A stretch of DNA of 64,000 nt. Origin: Pseudomonadota bacterium. GTDB taxonomy: Bacteria; Myxococcota_A; UBA796; SXON01. Numbering within the stretch: position 1 is the stretch's first letter; the number at the start of each line of letters is the position of its first letter. Location of the stretch: contig SXON01000056.1 in NCBI GenBank assembly GCA_005778355.1, positions 1 through 64,000 on the forward strand, written 5' to 3'. Made by a program: the position numbers and the translations under genes. This document shows positions 8,190-17,533 of this stretch, in pieces. A model generated the notes under the pieces. It had not been told where the DNA came from and did no database searches. It worked only from the letters and a program-made list of their open reading frames with translations.

Positions 8190-9979
8190 GCTCGAAGAAG
8201 CCCAAGAAAAATTGCCACGCAAGCCCCCACCCAGGCCAGCGGGCCCGGCTCCAACGCCACCACGCCGTACCCAGCGAGCACGGCCAGGCCGTTGTTGAGC
8301 ACATGCGCGATCATGCCGGGCACGACGCTGCGGGATCGTAGGGCGAGCGTCCCGAGCACCAGCCCCAGGGCCGCCGTTGGCGCGAGACGGAAGATGCTCG
8401 CGTGCAGGGCGCCAAAGGCCAGTGCGGTGGCCACGACCGCCTGCCAGCGCCGATCAGGGCGGTGCCAAAGGCCGAGGAAGGTGCCGCGGAACAAGATTTC
8501 CTCGCAGACGCCGGGTAGGATCGCCAGAGTGAGAAGGCTCAACCCGATGGGCGTAGCGGGATCGAGGAGGCCCGCAAGCAGGCCCGAAGGCGTGTCGAGC
8601 ACCCATGCCTGCAACTGCCCCACCGTCAATGCCAGCCCGGGGAGGCACAGTCCCACGATGACGCCGCGGGCAAGCTCCGAGGGCGCGGGCCATCGTAGCT
8701 GGAGCGTGTCTCTCACCGGCAAGCCGAGCCACCAGGGCACCAAGAACGCGACCGGCAAGAACAGCCCCAGCTGGGTGAAGGCCAAGCCTCCGAGCAGATG
8801 CCGGGACTGCGCGGCCTGTCCGAGGAACCACAGCGCCAGCGCGGCCAAGGCGAACGTGACCATGGCATCGACGCGGTAGTCGCCCCGGGCGCGCCGCTCC
8901 CCCGGGCCCCGGGCGCCGACCAAGACCGCCTCGCGGCCGAGCAAGCGGGAGGTCGCCCACACGCCGGCGGCAGCGTAGGCGGTGGTCGAGGCGAGTGCGA
9001 GGGCCACCAGCGAGACGGAACCGGTGTTTTCCAGGACGGCCCGGATTGCGAGCGAGGCCCCGGCCAGGGGCACCAAAGCGGTGAGCGCGGTGAGCGGGAA
9101 ACCGGGCAGCGCGGCGACCGACGCCGGGAGCATCGGCACGAACATGACGGGGAGCGCAAGTACCTGTCCCGACTTGAAATCGGGTGCCCACGCCGCCGCG
9201 AGGGTCACCAACGCTGCCACGAGCACAGCGAGGGGAACGAGCAGAATCGCGGTGCCGACGAACTGGCCAAACCCGAGCTCGAGCCCGCCCAGGAGCGCAA
9301 GGCTCACCGCCCCAAGACCGAGCGACACGCCCGCAGAGATCAAGCTGAACGTCGTGACGACGACAAACTTCGCGGCGGCGACCGTGGCACGGGTCCGTGT
9401 CGATACCATCAGGGTCTCGAGCGTCCCGCGCTCTCGCTCGCCGGTGACCACATCGAGGGCGGTGTACAGCGCTCCCGACAAGAGCGTGAACAAGAGCAAG
9501 AGGGGGGCGAAGCGGGCAGCCCGGCTCCTGGCGGCCTGCGCCGCCGTCTCCTGGTCCCGGGTGGTGACCCGGAGTGCGTCCTGAGAGCGGCGGAAGTCGG
9601 CGATCGCCTCCTTGAGGCGGGCCCGAGCGTCGGCCGAATCGGGTGAGCGACTGTCCCACCAGAGCTCCACGCGGCCGCCCTCGACACGCGCAGCAACGTC
9701 CACCTCACCCGCCGCGACGACCGCCGCGGACGGCGACAGCGAGGTGGCGGCCAGGTTCGGCGGCAGGTCGAACATGGGCTCCACGGCGACGGTGAATACG
9801 CTGGCGGCCGCCTCGGCCTCCATGCTGGCAAATGCGCGGTGCCCCGCCCACCCGGCCAGCGGGTACACGACGAGCGGCACGACAAGCATGAGCACGATCG
9901 TGGCGGGATCCCGCAAGTGCTGAAGCAACTCGAAGCGCACGACCACAAGAAGGTCGCGGATCTGTTCTCCGGCGAGCAT
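8186..9979 (-). CDS. ABC-2 type permease fused to CPBP intramembrane protease
   Basis: 597 residues. The N-terminal part (about 1-390) is a NatB-like ABC-2 permease: a first membrane helix near residue 30, a large external domain, then GERERGTLETLMV followed by six or so hydrophobic helices. The C-terminal part (about 400-597) is a CPBP (Abi/CAAX-like) protease with EEILFR, FGALH and HVLNN, the motifs holding its metal-ligand Glu, His and Asn residues. The start overlaps the stop of the ATPase gene, so it is the last gene of a four-gene export operon. The protease may process or protect against the exported product; the substrate is unknown. Confidence 0.9.
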   Translation of the reverse strand: MLAGEQIRDLLVVVRFELLQHLRDPATIVLMLVVPLVVYPLAGWAGHRAFASMEAEAAASVFTVAVEPMFDLPPNLAATSLSPSAAVVAAGEVDVAARVEGGRVELWWDSRSPDSADARARLKEAIADFRRSQDALRVTTRDQETAAQAARSRAARFAPLLLLFTLLSGALYTALDVVTGERERGTLETLMVSTRTRATVAAAKFVVVTTFSLISAGVSLGLGAVSLALLGGLELGFGQFVGTAILLVPLAVLVAALVTLAAAWAPDFKSGQVLALPVMFVPMLPASVAALPGFPLTALTALVPLAGASLAIRAVLENTGSVSLVALALASTTAYAAAGVWATSRLLGREAVLVGARGPGERRARGDYRVDAMVTFALAALALWFLGQAAQSRHLLGGLAFTQLGLFLPVAFLVPWWLGLPVRDTLQLRWPAPSELARGVIVGLCLPGLALTVGQLQAWVLDTPSGLLAGLLDPATPIGLSLLTLAILPGVCEEILFRGTFLGLWHRPDRRWQAVVATALAFGALHASIFRLAPTAALGLVLGTLALRSRSVVPGMIAHVLNNGLAVLAGYGVVALEPGPLAWVGACVAIFLGLLRA

Positions 9980-10713
9980 CAGCTGCCGGACCCCGACACC
10001 AGGTCGATGAAGGCCGTCTCGAGCCGACCATCGCCTGCACGGGCGCGCAGCTCGCCGAGGCCAGTCTCGGCGAGCACCCGGCCCCGGTGAATCACCACAA
10101 CGCGCGAGCAGAGCCGCTCCGCCTCGCCCATGATGTGCGTACTATAAAGGACGCATTTTCCGGCGCGGCGCGCATCCTCGAGGACCGCGAAGAGCTGCTG
10201 GGCAACCAGCACGTCCAGCCCGGAAGTGGGCTCATCGAAGATCAGCACCGGCGGGTCATGAACGAGCGCACGGGCGATGTTCACTTTTTGCTTCATACCC
10301 GTTGAAAGCCGATCACAGGTGACGTTGGCGAAACGCTCAATCTCGAATCGCCGGACAAGCGCATCCGCCCGATCAGCTGCGTCTAGACAGCCCTGCAATC
10401 GGGCGACGTACTCGAGCACCTCGCGGGCCGTGAGCCTCCCATAGAGACCGGTGTTCGCCGACAGGTAACCAATCGACCGCCGCACGTCGGGAGCAGCGTT
10501 CCGAACATCGTGACCGTTCACCCGCGCCGAGCCCCCGTCAGGGGCGATGAGGGTGGCGAGCATGCGCATCGTGGTGGTCTTGCCCGCGCCGTTCGGCCCG
10601 AGCAGAGCAACGATCTCGCCCGGGCCCGCGCGGAAACTCACGCCGTCGACCGCCGTGACCATGCCCAACTCTCGGTCGTGGAAGCGACGCGTGAGCCCCT
10701 CGACCTCGATCAT
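9979..10713 (-). CDS. ABC transporter ATP-binding protein (NatA-like)
   Basis: 244 residues with all ABC ATPase motifs: GPNGAGKTTT (Walker A), LSTGMKQKVNIARAL (signature), VLIFDEPTSGLD (Walker B, D-loop) and the switch His in YSTHIMGEAE. It energises the two flanking permeases. Start ATG 10713 gives MIEVEGLTRRF, the normal N-terminus; longer frames run into the upstream permease. Overlaps of 4 bases upstream and 1 base downstream show a tight operon. The signature LSTGM replaces the usual LSGGQ, as is common in this subfamily. Confidence 0.95.
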   Translation of the reverse strand: MIEVEGLTRRFHDRELGMVTAVDGVSFRAGPGEIVALLGPNGAGKTTTMRMLATLIAPDGGSARVNGHDVRNAAPDVRRSIGYLSANTGLYGRLTAREVLEYVARLQGCLDAADRADALVRRFEIERFANVTCDRLSTGMKQKVNIARALVHDPPVLIFDEPTSGLDVLVAQQLFAVLEDARRAGKCVLYSTHIMGEAERLCSRVVVIHRGRVLAETGLGELRARAGDGRLETAFIDLVSGSGS

Positions 10714-11732
10714 GCGAGACTCCCCGGCCGCAGCCAGCGGGTGGCCAGGACGACGGAGCCCGCGCCGAGCGCCACGAGCTCGACGACCGCCACGGCGGAC
10801 CAACCCCACGGCGAGTCACCCTCGAGCCAGGCTCGCATCACGAGGACGGCGTTGGACACGGGGAGCCAGCCGAGCCCGGAATCGAGTTCCGCGCGCGGGA
10901 GCACCCCCACGAGCGCGAGCATCATCACCGCTGTGACCGCCGCCGAGGCGGTGTTCTGCGCTTGCTTGAACGAGCGGGTGGGCGCCGCCGCCAACAGCGA
11001 CACGCAAGCACCGTAAAGGGCGGTCAAGACCGCCAGAGGAAATATCGCCAATAAACGAAGAGGATCGAGAGCAATGTCGACGCCCACGAGCACGGCGACG
11101 TGCACGAGCGTGGCAGCGGCGCTCAGCACCGAGGCGGCGACAGCAAAGATCGTGATGGCAGCGACCGCTACGAGCTTGCCGGCAAGGAACACCCACCGCG
11201 GCGCGGCGGTGCTGAGACTCGTCTCCTGGGTCCCCCGCTCACGGTCCGCCACTACCGCCTCAACCGCCGGGTACATCGAGGCGAAAAGGCTCAATACCAC
11301 AAGGACGAGGGGGACAATCCGGGCGACGACCACGGCAAGGGCCTCGTCCGGGGGGGCAACGTCGTGCACGTCAACGGGCCATGGGTGATCGAAGGCGGCG
11401 ACGAGGCGATCCCGGGCGATGACCGATTCCGGGTTTGAGGCGAAATAGGCGATTTCAACCTCACTGGGTCGCCAGGTGAGTCGGGCGACGGCGCGCTCGC
11501 TAGGGGCCGCGATCACGTCGACCGGGAGCGGCTGGAGGGCGTCACCCGTCACGCTCACGGGCGGTCGCAGGCGCTCCTCCCAGCCCGCGCGGAGGGCATC
11601 GACTTGCGTCATCCCCCAGACCGCGCCGGGGAACAGGAAAAGCGGAAACAGCACCGTGAGCAGCAGGGTGTTCACGTCGCGCGCCACCTGGCGCAGCTCC
11701 GCGACGGCAACGTGGACCAACGGGTGGGACAT
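10710..11732 (-). CDS. ABC-2 type transporter permease
   Basis: 340 residues. A cytoplasmic start (MSHPLVHVAVAELRQVARD) is followed by a helix (LLLTVLFPLFLFPGAVWG), an external domain to about residue 165, then five or six membrane helices beginning after DRERGTQET, the same layout as the N-terminal half of the fused permease. The two are probably paralogues forming the membrane pore with the ATPase. ATG 11732 is preferred to an in-frame start at 11771 that adds an unlikely hydrophilic tail. The TolC-like gene lies 54 bases upstream on the same strand. Confidence 0.87.
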   Translation of the reverse strand: MSHPLVHVAVAELRQVARDVNTLLLTVLFPLFLFPGAVWGMTQVDALRAGWEERLRPPVSVTGDALQPLPVDVIAAPSERAVARLTWRPSEVEIAYFASNPESVIARDRLVAAFDHPWPVDVHDVAPPDEALAVVVARIVPLVLVVLSLFASMYPAVEAVVADRERGTQETSLSTAAPRWVFLAGKLVAVAAITIFAVAASVLSAAATLVHVAVLVGVDIALDPLRLLAIFPLAVLTALYGACVSLLAAAPTRSFKQAQNTASAAVTAVMMLALVGVLPRAELDSGLGWLPVSNAVLVMRAWLEGDSPWGWSAVAVVELVALGAGSVVLATRWLRPGSLA

Positions 11733-11786
11733 GGACCCGGGCAGCGTACGCCACGCCGCCGAGCAGGCCAAGCTGCGTGGCGACGG

Positions 11787-13058
11787 CTACAGGCCGCCCG
11801 TCACGTCGAGCAACTCCACGATGGCCAGTTCTCGCTGGGCCCGGGTCTGGAGCTCGGCGAAGCGTGCAGCTGCGAGACCGAGGCGCGCATCCTCGAGGTC
11901 AAGGAAGGTGATCGAGCCCGCGTCGAACGCGACGTCCGCCAGCCGCGCGTTCTCTTCCGCAAGTACGACCTCGCGTTGAGCGGCGTCGTGTGCCGCACCC
12001 GCACACTCGGCAGCCACAAAGGCGGCACGCACGTCCTGCTCGGCGTCAGCCTCGGCATCTCGCCGGGCAAGAGTGGCCAAACGAGCCTGCGATCCAGTGC
12101 GCAGCTGCTCAGATAGCCTGTAGCCACCATCCCAGAGCACCCACTCGCTCTCGACCACGACCATCCAGAACTCCGACTTGTCATTGAACGCGCTCGTGTT
12201 CTCCGTCCACGCGTAGGTGAAGCGGCCGTCGATGTCTGGCAGCCAGGAAAGGCTCTGCGCCCAGTTCCCCGACCGCGCCGCGGCCTCTCGGAAGCGCGCG
12301 GCGCGAATCTCGGGACGGTGGTCTAGTGAAGCAGCCACTGCCACTTCCGCTCCCTCGAAAGGCAAAGCACGCGGGGCGGAGGCCTCGAGCGCGGCGTCCT
12401 TGGGCCACCCGGTCAGGCCGCGCAAGGCACTCTCCGCGATCGTGCGACCCTCCTCGGCCGATGCGAGGTCGCGACGAGCTCGGGACAAGGCCAGCTCCGC
12501 CTGGAGCTCCGTCTGGCGCGACGCGCTGCCCAGAGTGACCTGCCGGTGCGCCAGCTCCAGGTGTCTCTCGGCGCTGGTCACGGCGGCCCGAGAGATCTCG
12601 ACTGCCTCACGCGCGACGACGACGCCCCAGAAGGCGCCCGCCACGCCCGCACGGAGCATCGAGCGCTGCGCGTCGCGGTCCTCGGCGGCCGCGCGGGAGC
12701 CTTGCCCCGCCGCGACGACCGTGGCGACGCCGCGGGGAGAGAACAGGGGTTGCACGACCGACATACTCGCGTCGAGGTAGGTGAGCTTGCGCATCACCAG
12801 CGGGTCGCTGGGCTCGACAATCGAGGCGAATTCCTCGGGAATGAGCGCGTTCGGATCGAAGGTGATCTCCTCGTCGTTGCGCGTGTAGCTGCCACGGAGC
12901 ACAAATTTTGGCGCCAGCAGAGACCACGCGGCGACGCGTGCGGTCGCGCTCATGCGGTACAGCTCCTCGATCATGGCCGCGTCGAGGCCACGCGACTCAG
13001 TGGCCGACCAGGCGTCGTCCAGAGTGTAGGCAAGGGCGAGCGAGACCCAGAGCAACAT
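11787..13058 (-). CDS. TolC-family outer membrane efflux protein
   Basis: 423 residues with a short signal sequence (MLLWVSLALAYT). The body shows the two long coiled-coil repeats of TolC proteins: segments rich in Ala/Glu/Arg such as LELAHRQVTLGSASRQTELQ and ARLADVAFDAGSITFLDLED, the latter the repeat's characteristic 'G..T.LDL..A' turn. A beta-strand region with aromatic residues (FTYAWTENTSAF) lies in the middle. First gene of the operon with the ABC permeases and ATPase; it would form the outer membrane duct. No separate membrane-fusion protein is seen next to it. Confidence 0.88.
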   Translation of the reverse strand: MLLWVSLALAYTLDDAWSATESRGLDAAMIEELYRMSATARVAAWSLLAPKFVLRGSYTRNDEEITFDPNALIPEEFASIVEPSDPLVMRKLTYLDASMSVVQPLFSPRGVATVVAAGQGSRAAAEDRDAQRSMLRAGVAGAFWGVVVAREAVEISRAAVTSAERHLELAHRQVTLGSASRQTELQAELALSRARRDLASAEEGRTIAESALRGLTGWPKDAALEASAPRALPFEGAEVAVAASLDHRPEIRAARFREAAARSGNWAQSLSWLPDIDGRFTYAWTENTSAFNDKSEFWMVVVESEWVLWDGGYRLSEQLRTGSQARLATLARRDAEADAEQDVRAAFVAAECAGAAHDAAQREVVLAEENARLADVAFDAGSITFLDLEDARLGLAAARFAELQTRAQRELAIVELLDVTGGL

Positions 13059-13165
13059 GGAAGGCAGACCGCGAGTAGACCGCCCCTACCGCGATCGCAG
13101 CGGTTGCGGCAGAGGCACCCCACTCGCCTGTGACGGGGGCACGAAATACACGGCGGCCTTCGCCG

Positions 13166-14176
13166 ATGCTCAGTTTGCTTGCGCTCGCTTGTGCACCCGA
13201 GACCGACGCTGTCGATACCTGCCCGCTCGCCACGAACACCTGGCTCGAAACTGCGGACGGCGCGACGGTCGCCTTGCACCACCACCCAGGCCGGGGCTCA
13301 CCGGTGCTGCTTGTCCACGGGATCGCCAGCAACCACCGGTTCTGGGACCTCGACGCGGAGCATTCGCTGGCGCGATGGCTCGTGGACCGTGGTTACGACG
13401 TCTGGTTGCTCGACCTCCGTGGGCACGGGCTGGCGCGTCGTGATGCGGATGGCGTGCCACAGCTCAGCGGCTGGACGGTTGACGACTACGGGCGGTACGA
13501 CGTCGCCGCCGCCGTGCACCATGTTCAGCAGGTGACGGGCGAACGCCAAGTGGCCTACGTGGGCCACAGCATGGGCGGCATGGTGGGCGGCATCTACGCG
13601 GCAGAGGGGGGGGCGGGGAACCTCTCGGCCCTCATCGTGGTGGGCAGCCCAGGCACCTTCGAACGCGACGCGCCGCTCGTCCGACTGGCCGGGGCAGGTT
13701 TCGCCGCCGGGGGGGCATCGCTCTGGTGGTTCGAGACCCCGGTGGCGGCCGACGCCGCGGCCGCGCTGGGACCGCTCACCCCCGGCGGCCTGCAGGACCG
13801 AATCTACAACGCCGAGAACCTCTCCGACGAGACCGAGCGGAAGCTCCTGGGCGCCATCGTCTCCCCCATGTCCCGCGAGGAGATGCAGCATTTCGCTCGG
13901 ATGATCCAGCACGAGCGTTTCGAGAGCGCGGATGGTCAGCGCGACTGGTTGCGGGCATTTGGTGCCGTCACCACCCCCACCCTGGGCATCGCAGGGTCGG
14001 CCGATGAGATCGGTCGACCCGAGTGGGTACGCGCCTACGTGGATGCCATGGGTGGGCCCCGGAGCTTCGCCGTCATTCCCGGCTACGGCCACGTCGACCT
14101 GGGCCTAGGCGAGCGTGCCAGTACTGAGGTCTTCCCCCACATCGAGGCCTGGCTCGACCAGTACGCCGGCCGCTAG
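13166..14176 (+). CDS. Lipoprotein alpha/beta hydrolase
   Basis: 336 residues, starting MLSLLALAC: the LALAC lipobox places the lipidated Cys at residue 9, so the protein is probably membrane-anchored outside the cytoplasm. The hydrolase triad is visible: VLLVHGIASNHRFW (oxyanion), VGHSMGGM (nucleophile Ser), a probable Asp in IAGSADEIGRPEW and His in GYGHVDLG. Esterase, lipase or haloperoxidase-like activities are all possible. ATG 13166 is chosen over GTG 13130 because it puts the lipobox at the start. Divergent from the TolC-like gene (107 bases); converges on lgt with a 4-base overlap. Confidence 0.88.
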   Translation: MLSLLALACAPETDAVDTCPLATNTWLETADGATVALHHHPGRGSPVLLVHGIASNHRFWDLDAEHSLARWLVDRGYDVWLLDLRGHGLARRDADGVPQLSGWTVDDYGRYDVAAAVHHVQQVTGERQVAYVGHSMGGMVGGIYAAEGGAGNLSALIVVGSPGTFERDAPLVRLAGAGFAAGGASLWWFETPVAADAAAALGPLTPGGLQDRIYNAENLSDETERKLLGAIVSPMSREEMQHFARMIQHERFESADGQRDWLRAFGAVTTPTLGIAGSADEIGRPEWVRAYVDAMGGPRSFAVIPGYGHVDLGLGERASTEVFPHIEAWLDQYAGR

Positions 14177-15081
14177 ATTCGAGGCGCCGAGCCGCTGGTG
14201 AGATCCTCTTCGCTCGGTGCGAACGGCGTCTCCTTCGCCACGCCGAAGCGGAAACGAACGACGAGCAACAGGAGGCCCGCCACGAGGACGCCAATCGACG
14301 CCACCTGGGAGGTCGTGAGCGCGCCGAAGTGGTCGGTACCGCGGATCTCGTCGCCCCGGAGGCTCTCCACGATGGGCCTCCAGATGCCGTACAGCACCAT
14401 CGCGGTGCCGGACACTTGCCCGTCAAAGAGCCGTCGATGCCAGAGCCAGCTCAGGATGGCGAAGAGCCCGCCCAGCACCACAGCGTCGTACACCTGGGTG
14501 GCAAGGACGATCTGGTTGTTCGTGCCGACGCCATGTCGCGTGAGCTCAACGAGGAACGGGGGACCGGCCACGAACCAGAGCTGCCCGCCGGTGAACGCCT
14601 CAGGCAGGAGGGCCAGAGCACCTTCCGGGAGGTCGACGGACCGGCCGTGACAACAGCCTGCGAAGAAGCAGCCGACCCGGCCGATGCTCATGCCGAGGAT
14701 CACCGCGGGTGCAACCACATCGGCCATCTTGAGCACGGGGATGCCCCGCACGAAACCGTACAGGATGCCGAGGAGCGCCGCCCCGATCACCCCGCCGAGC
14801 ACTGCGAAACCACCCTTCGACAGGTCAAAATAGACCATGGGGTTGTCGTAGAACTCCGTGCCTTTGGCTCCGAGGTAGTGGAGCAGCCGCGCGCCCGCGA
14901 GGCCGGCCACGATGGCGATGACGTAGAGCCCCACCATCTTGTCGGGATCAATGCCCACGCGGGCCGAGCGACGATGCACCACGAGCGCGGCCGCGAAGAA
15001 GGCCACCGTGAGCAACAGGCCCCAGGTGTTGTACGGCAGCTCGCCCATCGGCGTCTGCATCTTGTAGAGGGTCGGGAACAT
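14173..15081 (-). CDS. lgt: Prolipoprotein diacylglyceryl transferase
   Basis: Transfers diacylglycerol from phosphatidylglycerol to the lipobox cysteine, the first step of lipoprotein maturation at the inner membrane. 302 residues with about seven hydrophobic helices. The family signature is clear: GMSIGRVGCFFAGCCHG, preceded by GARLLHYLG and GGFAVLGGVIGA, and followed by VYDAVVLGGLFAIL. The many lipobox proteins in this window depend on this enzyme. The region upstream holds a perfect palindrome and paired repeats shared with radC. Confidence 0.94.
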   Translation of the reverse strand: MFPTLYKMQTPMGELPYNTWGLLLTVAFFAAALVVHRRSARVGIDPDKMVGLYVIAIVAGLAGARLLHYLGAKGTEFYDNPMVYFDLSKGGFAVLGGVIGAALLGILYGFVRGIPVLKMADVVAPAVILGMSIGRVGCFFAGCCHGRSVDLPEGALALLPEAFTGGQLWFVAGPPFLVELTRHGVGTNNQIVLATQVYDAVVLGGLFAILSWLWHRRLFDGQVSGTAMVLYGIWRPIVESLRGDEIRGTDHFGALTTSQVASIGVLVAGLLLLVVRFRFGVAKETPFAPSEEDLTSGSAPRI

Positions 15082-15132
15082 GGAGGTCGGCTATCGCGTC
15101 GGCATTTTTTCGCGCGCCAACGGAGTCGGCCC

Positions 15133-15232
15133 CTTGACCGTTTGGGACGTCAAGCGTTCGGCGTGCTGTCGACGGACGTCCGTCGACGTTGGACACGCGA
15201 TCATTGAAAAATCATGCTTGACCCTTTGGCAC
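15133..15232. promoter_or_regulatory. Palindrome and repeated boxes between lgt and radC
   Basis: The 173-base divergent gap contains a perfect 20-base palindrome, GTCGACGGACGTCCGTCGAC, at 15168-15187. Two near-identical direct copies flank it: CTTGACCGTTTGGGAC at 15133-15148 and CTTGACCCTTTGGCAC at 15217-15232 (14 of 16 identical). The first copy also starts an inverted pair, CTTGAC...GTCAAG (15133-15154). TTGACC resembles a -35 box, but no good -10 follows. Likely an operator region; the binding protein is unknown and the palindrome is not an obvious LexA box. Confidence 0.5.
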
Positions 15233-15254
15233 GCTCGTTGCTCAGGTCGGCGAC

Positions 15255-15914
15255 ATGACGACCCCTTCCGACTACCTCCGCGTCGGTCCCGATGAACTCG
15301 GCACCGACGATCTCCTCAGGCTTCTCGCAGGCAAGCACGCAGCCAGGGCGCTAACGACCGCCTTTGGCGACGCTCGAACTGTGTCGCGACAGTCCGCCGC
15401 CGCCCTGGCCCGGGTGCCAGGCTGCGGCCCAACCACTGCGGCTCGGGTGCATGCCGCCTTCGAGCTGGCACGCCGGGTGCACCGGGTCCACCCCCAGCAC
15501 CGCGTGACGGGCGCTCACGACGTGGCAGATTGGTTCGGGCCGCACATCGGAAACTTGCCGCACGAAGAACTACACGCCTTGTACCTATGTCCGCGCGGGA
15601 GTGTGCTGAGGTCGGGCCTGGTGAGCCGGGGGAGCGCCGAGCACACGGTATTCGACGTCTCGGGCCTAGTTGGGGAGGCGCTGCGCACGGGCGCGAGGTC
15701 GCTGATCGTCGCGCACAATCACCCCAGCGGTGATCCCGAACCCTCGCAAGAGGACTTGAGTGCCACCCTGCGACTCTGCCGGGTGGCCGATATCGCGGGC
15801 ATCCGCGTGCTCGACCACGTGGTCGTCGCGGGCGCAGCCTGGTCGTCGATGGCCAGTCGAGGCCAGCTGCCTGCCGACCATGGCCTGCAACGCGGCCCCT
15901 GGGTGACGCCGTGA
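15255..15914 (+). CDS. radC: RadC-family JAB-domain protein
   Basis: 219 residues. The N-terminal half holds a helix-hairpin-helix (LARVPGCGPTTAARVHAAFELARR). The C-terminal JAB/MPN-like domain has HNHPSGDPEPSQED with zinc-type His, His and Asp, an upstream LPHEELHALYL Glu, and the usual last strand IRVLDHVVV. RadC's biochemical role is unsettled despite its historic DNA-repair name. ATG 15255 begins a well-behaved N-terminus. It is divergent from lgt and ends 8 bases before the stop of the convergent sigma-54 activator. Confidence 0.9.
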   Translation: MTTPSDYLRVGPDELGTDDLLRLLAGKHAARALTTAFGDARTVSRQSAAALARVPGCGPTTAARVHAAFELARRVHRVHPQHRVTGAHDVADWFGPHIGNLPHEELHALYLCPRGSVLRSGLVSRGSAEHTVFDVSGLVGEALRTGARSLIVAHNHPSGDPEPSQEDLSATLRLCRVADIAGIRVLDHVVVAGAAWSSMASRGQLPADHGLQRGPWVTP

Positions 15915-15922
15915 AACCGCGC

Positions 15923-17533
15923 TCAGTCCTTCTCGATTCCGTACAACTTGATGCGGTACAGCAGGGAGCTCCTCGCCATCCCGAGGAGCCGAGCAGCCTC
16001 GGACTTGTTCCCCTCGGCGCGCCGGAGCGCGTCGACGACCATCTCCCGGTCGGTCTCCTTCAACGCGGCCGACGGCGACTTCGCCGGCGGCGCGAGCGGG
16101 CCGGGCTCCTCGAGAGGACAGAAGATGATGTGCTCGGGGAGAATAATCGGCCCGCTCAGCACGACAGCCCGCGTGATGACGTTGCGCAGCTCGCGGCCGT
16201 TCCCGGGCCAGTCGTAGCCGACGAGCATCTTCATCGCGTCGGGGGTAATCGTGGTTCCCACGCGGACCTTGCGGGCGATGGCCTCAGCGATCACGGGAAT
16301 GTCATCACGACGCTCCCGCAGCGGGGGGATGCGGACGGCGATGACGGACAGGCGGTAGTACAGGTCGGCACGAAACTGGCCCGACCGCACAAGGTCGGGG
16401 AGCCAGCGGTTCGTCGCCGCGATGATGCGCGCATCGGGGAAGGTGAGTTCCGTCCCACCCACCCGGCGAACCTCTCCGGTCTCCAGCACCCGGAGCAACT
16501 TCGCCTGCGCCTCCTCACTGAGCTCGCCGATCTCGTCAAGGACCAGCGTGCCGCCATTCGCCTTGTGGAACGCGCCGTCCTTGCGCTCCGTCGCGCCCGT
16601 GAACGAGCCCTTCTCGTGGCCAAACAGCTCCGACTCCACAAGGCTCGCGGCAAACGCGCCGCAGTTCACCGGGTAGAAAGTACCAGACGATCGCGGCGAC
16701 GCGTCGTGTATGGCCTTGGACAGCAGCTCCTTTCCGGTGCCGGAATCACCGATAATGAGCACCTGGGTGTTGTGCCCGGCGACGCGGCGAAAGGTGCTGA
16801 AGAGTGTGCGCATGTACGCCGACGTCGCGGCAAGGTCGCCGAACTTCTCCGTGCCGGTCTCGTCGTGAACAGCGACCCACTCCAGGCGGATGGCGGTCTC
16901 GCCCACCATGATCTCGTCGCCCGGGAGCAGAGGGTAGATATCTCGGGGACGGACACCGTTGACGCGACAAGGACCGTTGCCGGGCTCCACCATCGCCCGC
17001 CCGTGGATGAGGTGCAACCGAACGTGCGAGGCGACGACGCTCTCGTCGCGGAGGACAACGTCGCTGCCGGGCCCACCCACCGAGATGGTGGCTCGCCGCA
17101 AGCGATGCCGCCGCCCCTCGTCAGGCCCGCGGGTGACGTTCAGCCAGGCCTCGTTGACCTCGACGCCGTCACCGGCGTAGATCAACTCCTCGAAGCGCCG
17201 CTCCGGCTGGGCCTTCTCAGTCGGAGAATCATCGACGGCGGGATCGACCACCATGAAGAAGGGCCCCATGCGGACGACCTCGCCGTCCTTGAGGGTGTGC
17301 TTCTGGACCCGCATTCCGTTGACGAAGGTGCCGTTGAGCGACCGATCGGTGACGGTAATGACGCCGCGCTCACAGTCCAAAATGCAGTGAGAACGGCTGA
17401 TGTCCTCGTTCGGGAGAACAATGTCACAGTCGTCGGTTCGCCCGATGCGCGTGCGCCCCTCGGCGAGCTTCAAGGACATCACGGCGTCGGAAGGCTCGTG
17501 GGGCGAGCCTCGGTAGAAGACGAGTCGCGTCAA
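15923..17533 (-). CDS. Sigma-54-dependent activator with two FHA-type domains
   Basis: 536 residues. An N-terminal FHA domain (RIGRTDDCDIVL, ISRSHC, SLNGTFVNG) binds phosphothreonine. A second FHA-like stretch follows (about 135-215: VLRDESVVASHVRL, RVNGVR). Next is the AAA+ core with GDSGTGKEL (Walker A), the sigma-54 contact loop GSFTGA and LVLDEIGEL (Walker B). The C-terminal Fis helix-turn-helix reads EGNKSEAARLLGMARSSLLYRIKLYGI. FHA input links this activator to Ser/Thr kinases, as in myxobacteria. A TTG start at 17533 is preferred since GGGAGGT lies 7 bases upstream; the frame stays open to an ATG at 17566. Confidence 0.93.
   Translation of the reverse strand: MTRLVFYRGSPHEPSDAVMSLKLAEGRTRIGRTDDCDIVLPNEDISRSHCILDCERGVITVTDRSLNGTFVNGMRVQKHTLKDGEVVRMGPFFMVVDPAVDDSPTEKAQPERRFEELIYAGDGVEVNEAWLNVTRGPDEGRRHRLRRATISVGGPGSDVVLRDESVVASHVRLHLIHGRAMVEPGNGPCRVNGVRPRDIYPLLPGDEIMVGETAIRLEWVAVHDETGTEKFGDLAATSAYMRTLFSTFRRVAGHNTQVLIIGDSGTGKELLSKAIHDASPRSSGTFYPVNCGAFAASLVESELFGHEKGSFTGATERKDGAFHKANGGTLVLDEIGELSEEAQAKLLRVLETGEVRRVGGTELTFPDARIIAATNRWLPDLVRSGQFRADLYYRLSVIAVRIPPLRERRDDIPVIAEAIARKVRVGTTITPDAMKMLVGYDWPGNGRELRNVITRAVVLSGPIILPEHIIFCPLEEPGPLAPPAKSPSAALKETDREMVVDALRRAEGNKSEAARLLGMARSSLLYRIKLYGIEKD

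Noticed and set aside
7038-8222. 394-residue minus-strand frame opposite gpsA
   Set aside because: gpsA is intact and conserved on the plus strand; the frame has no known motif.
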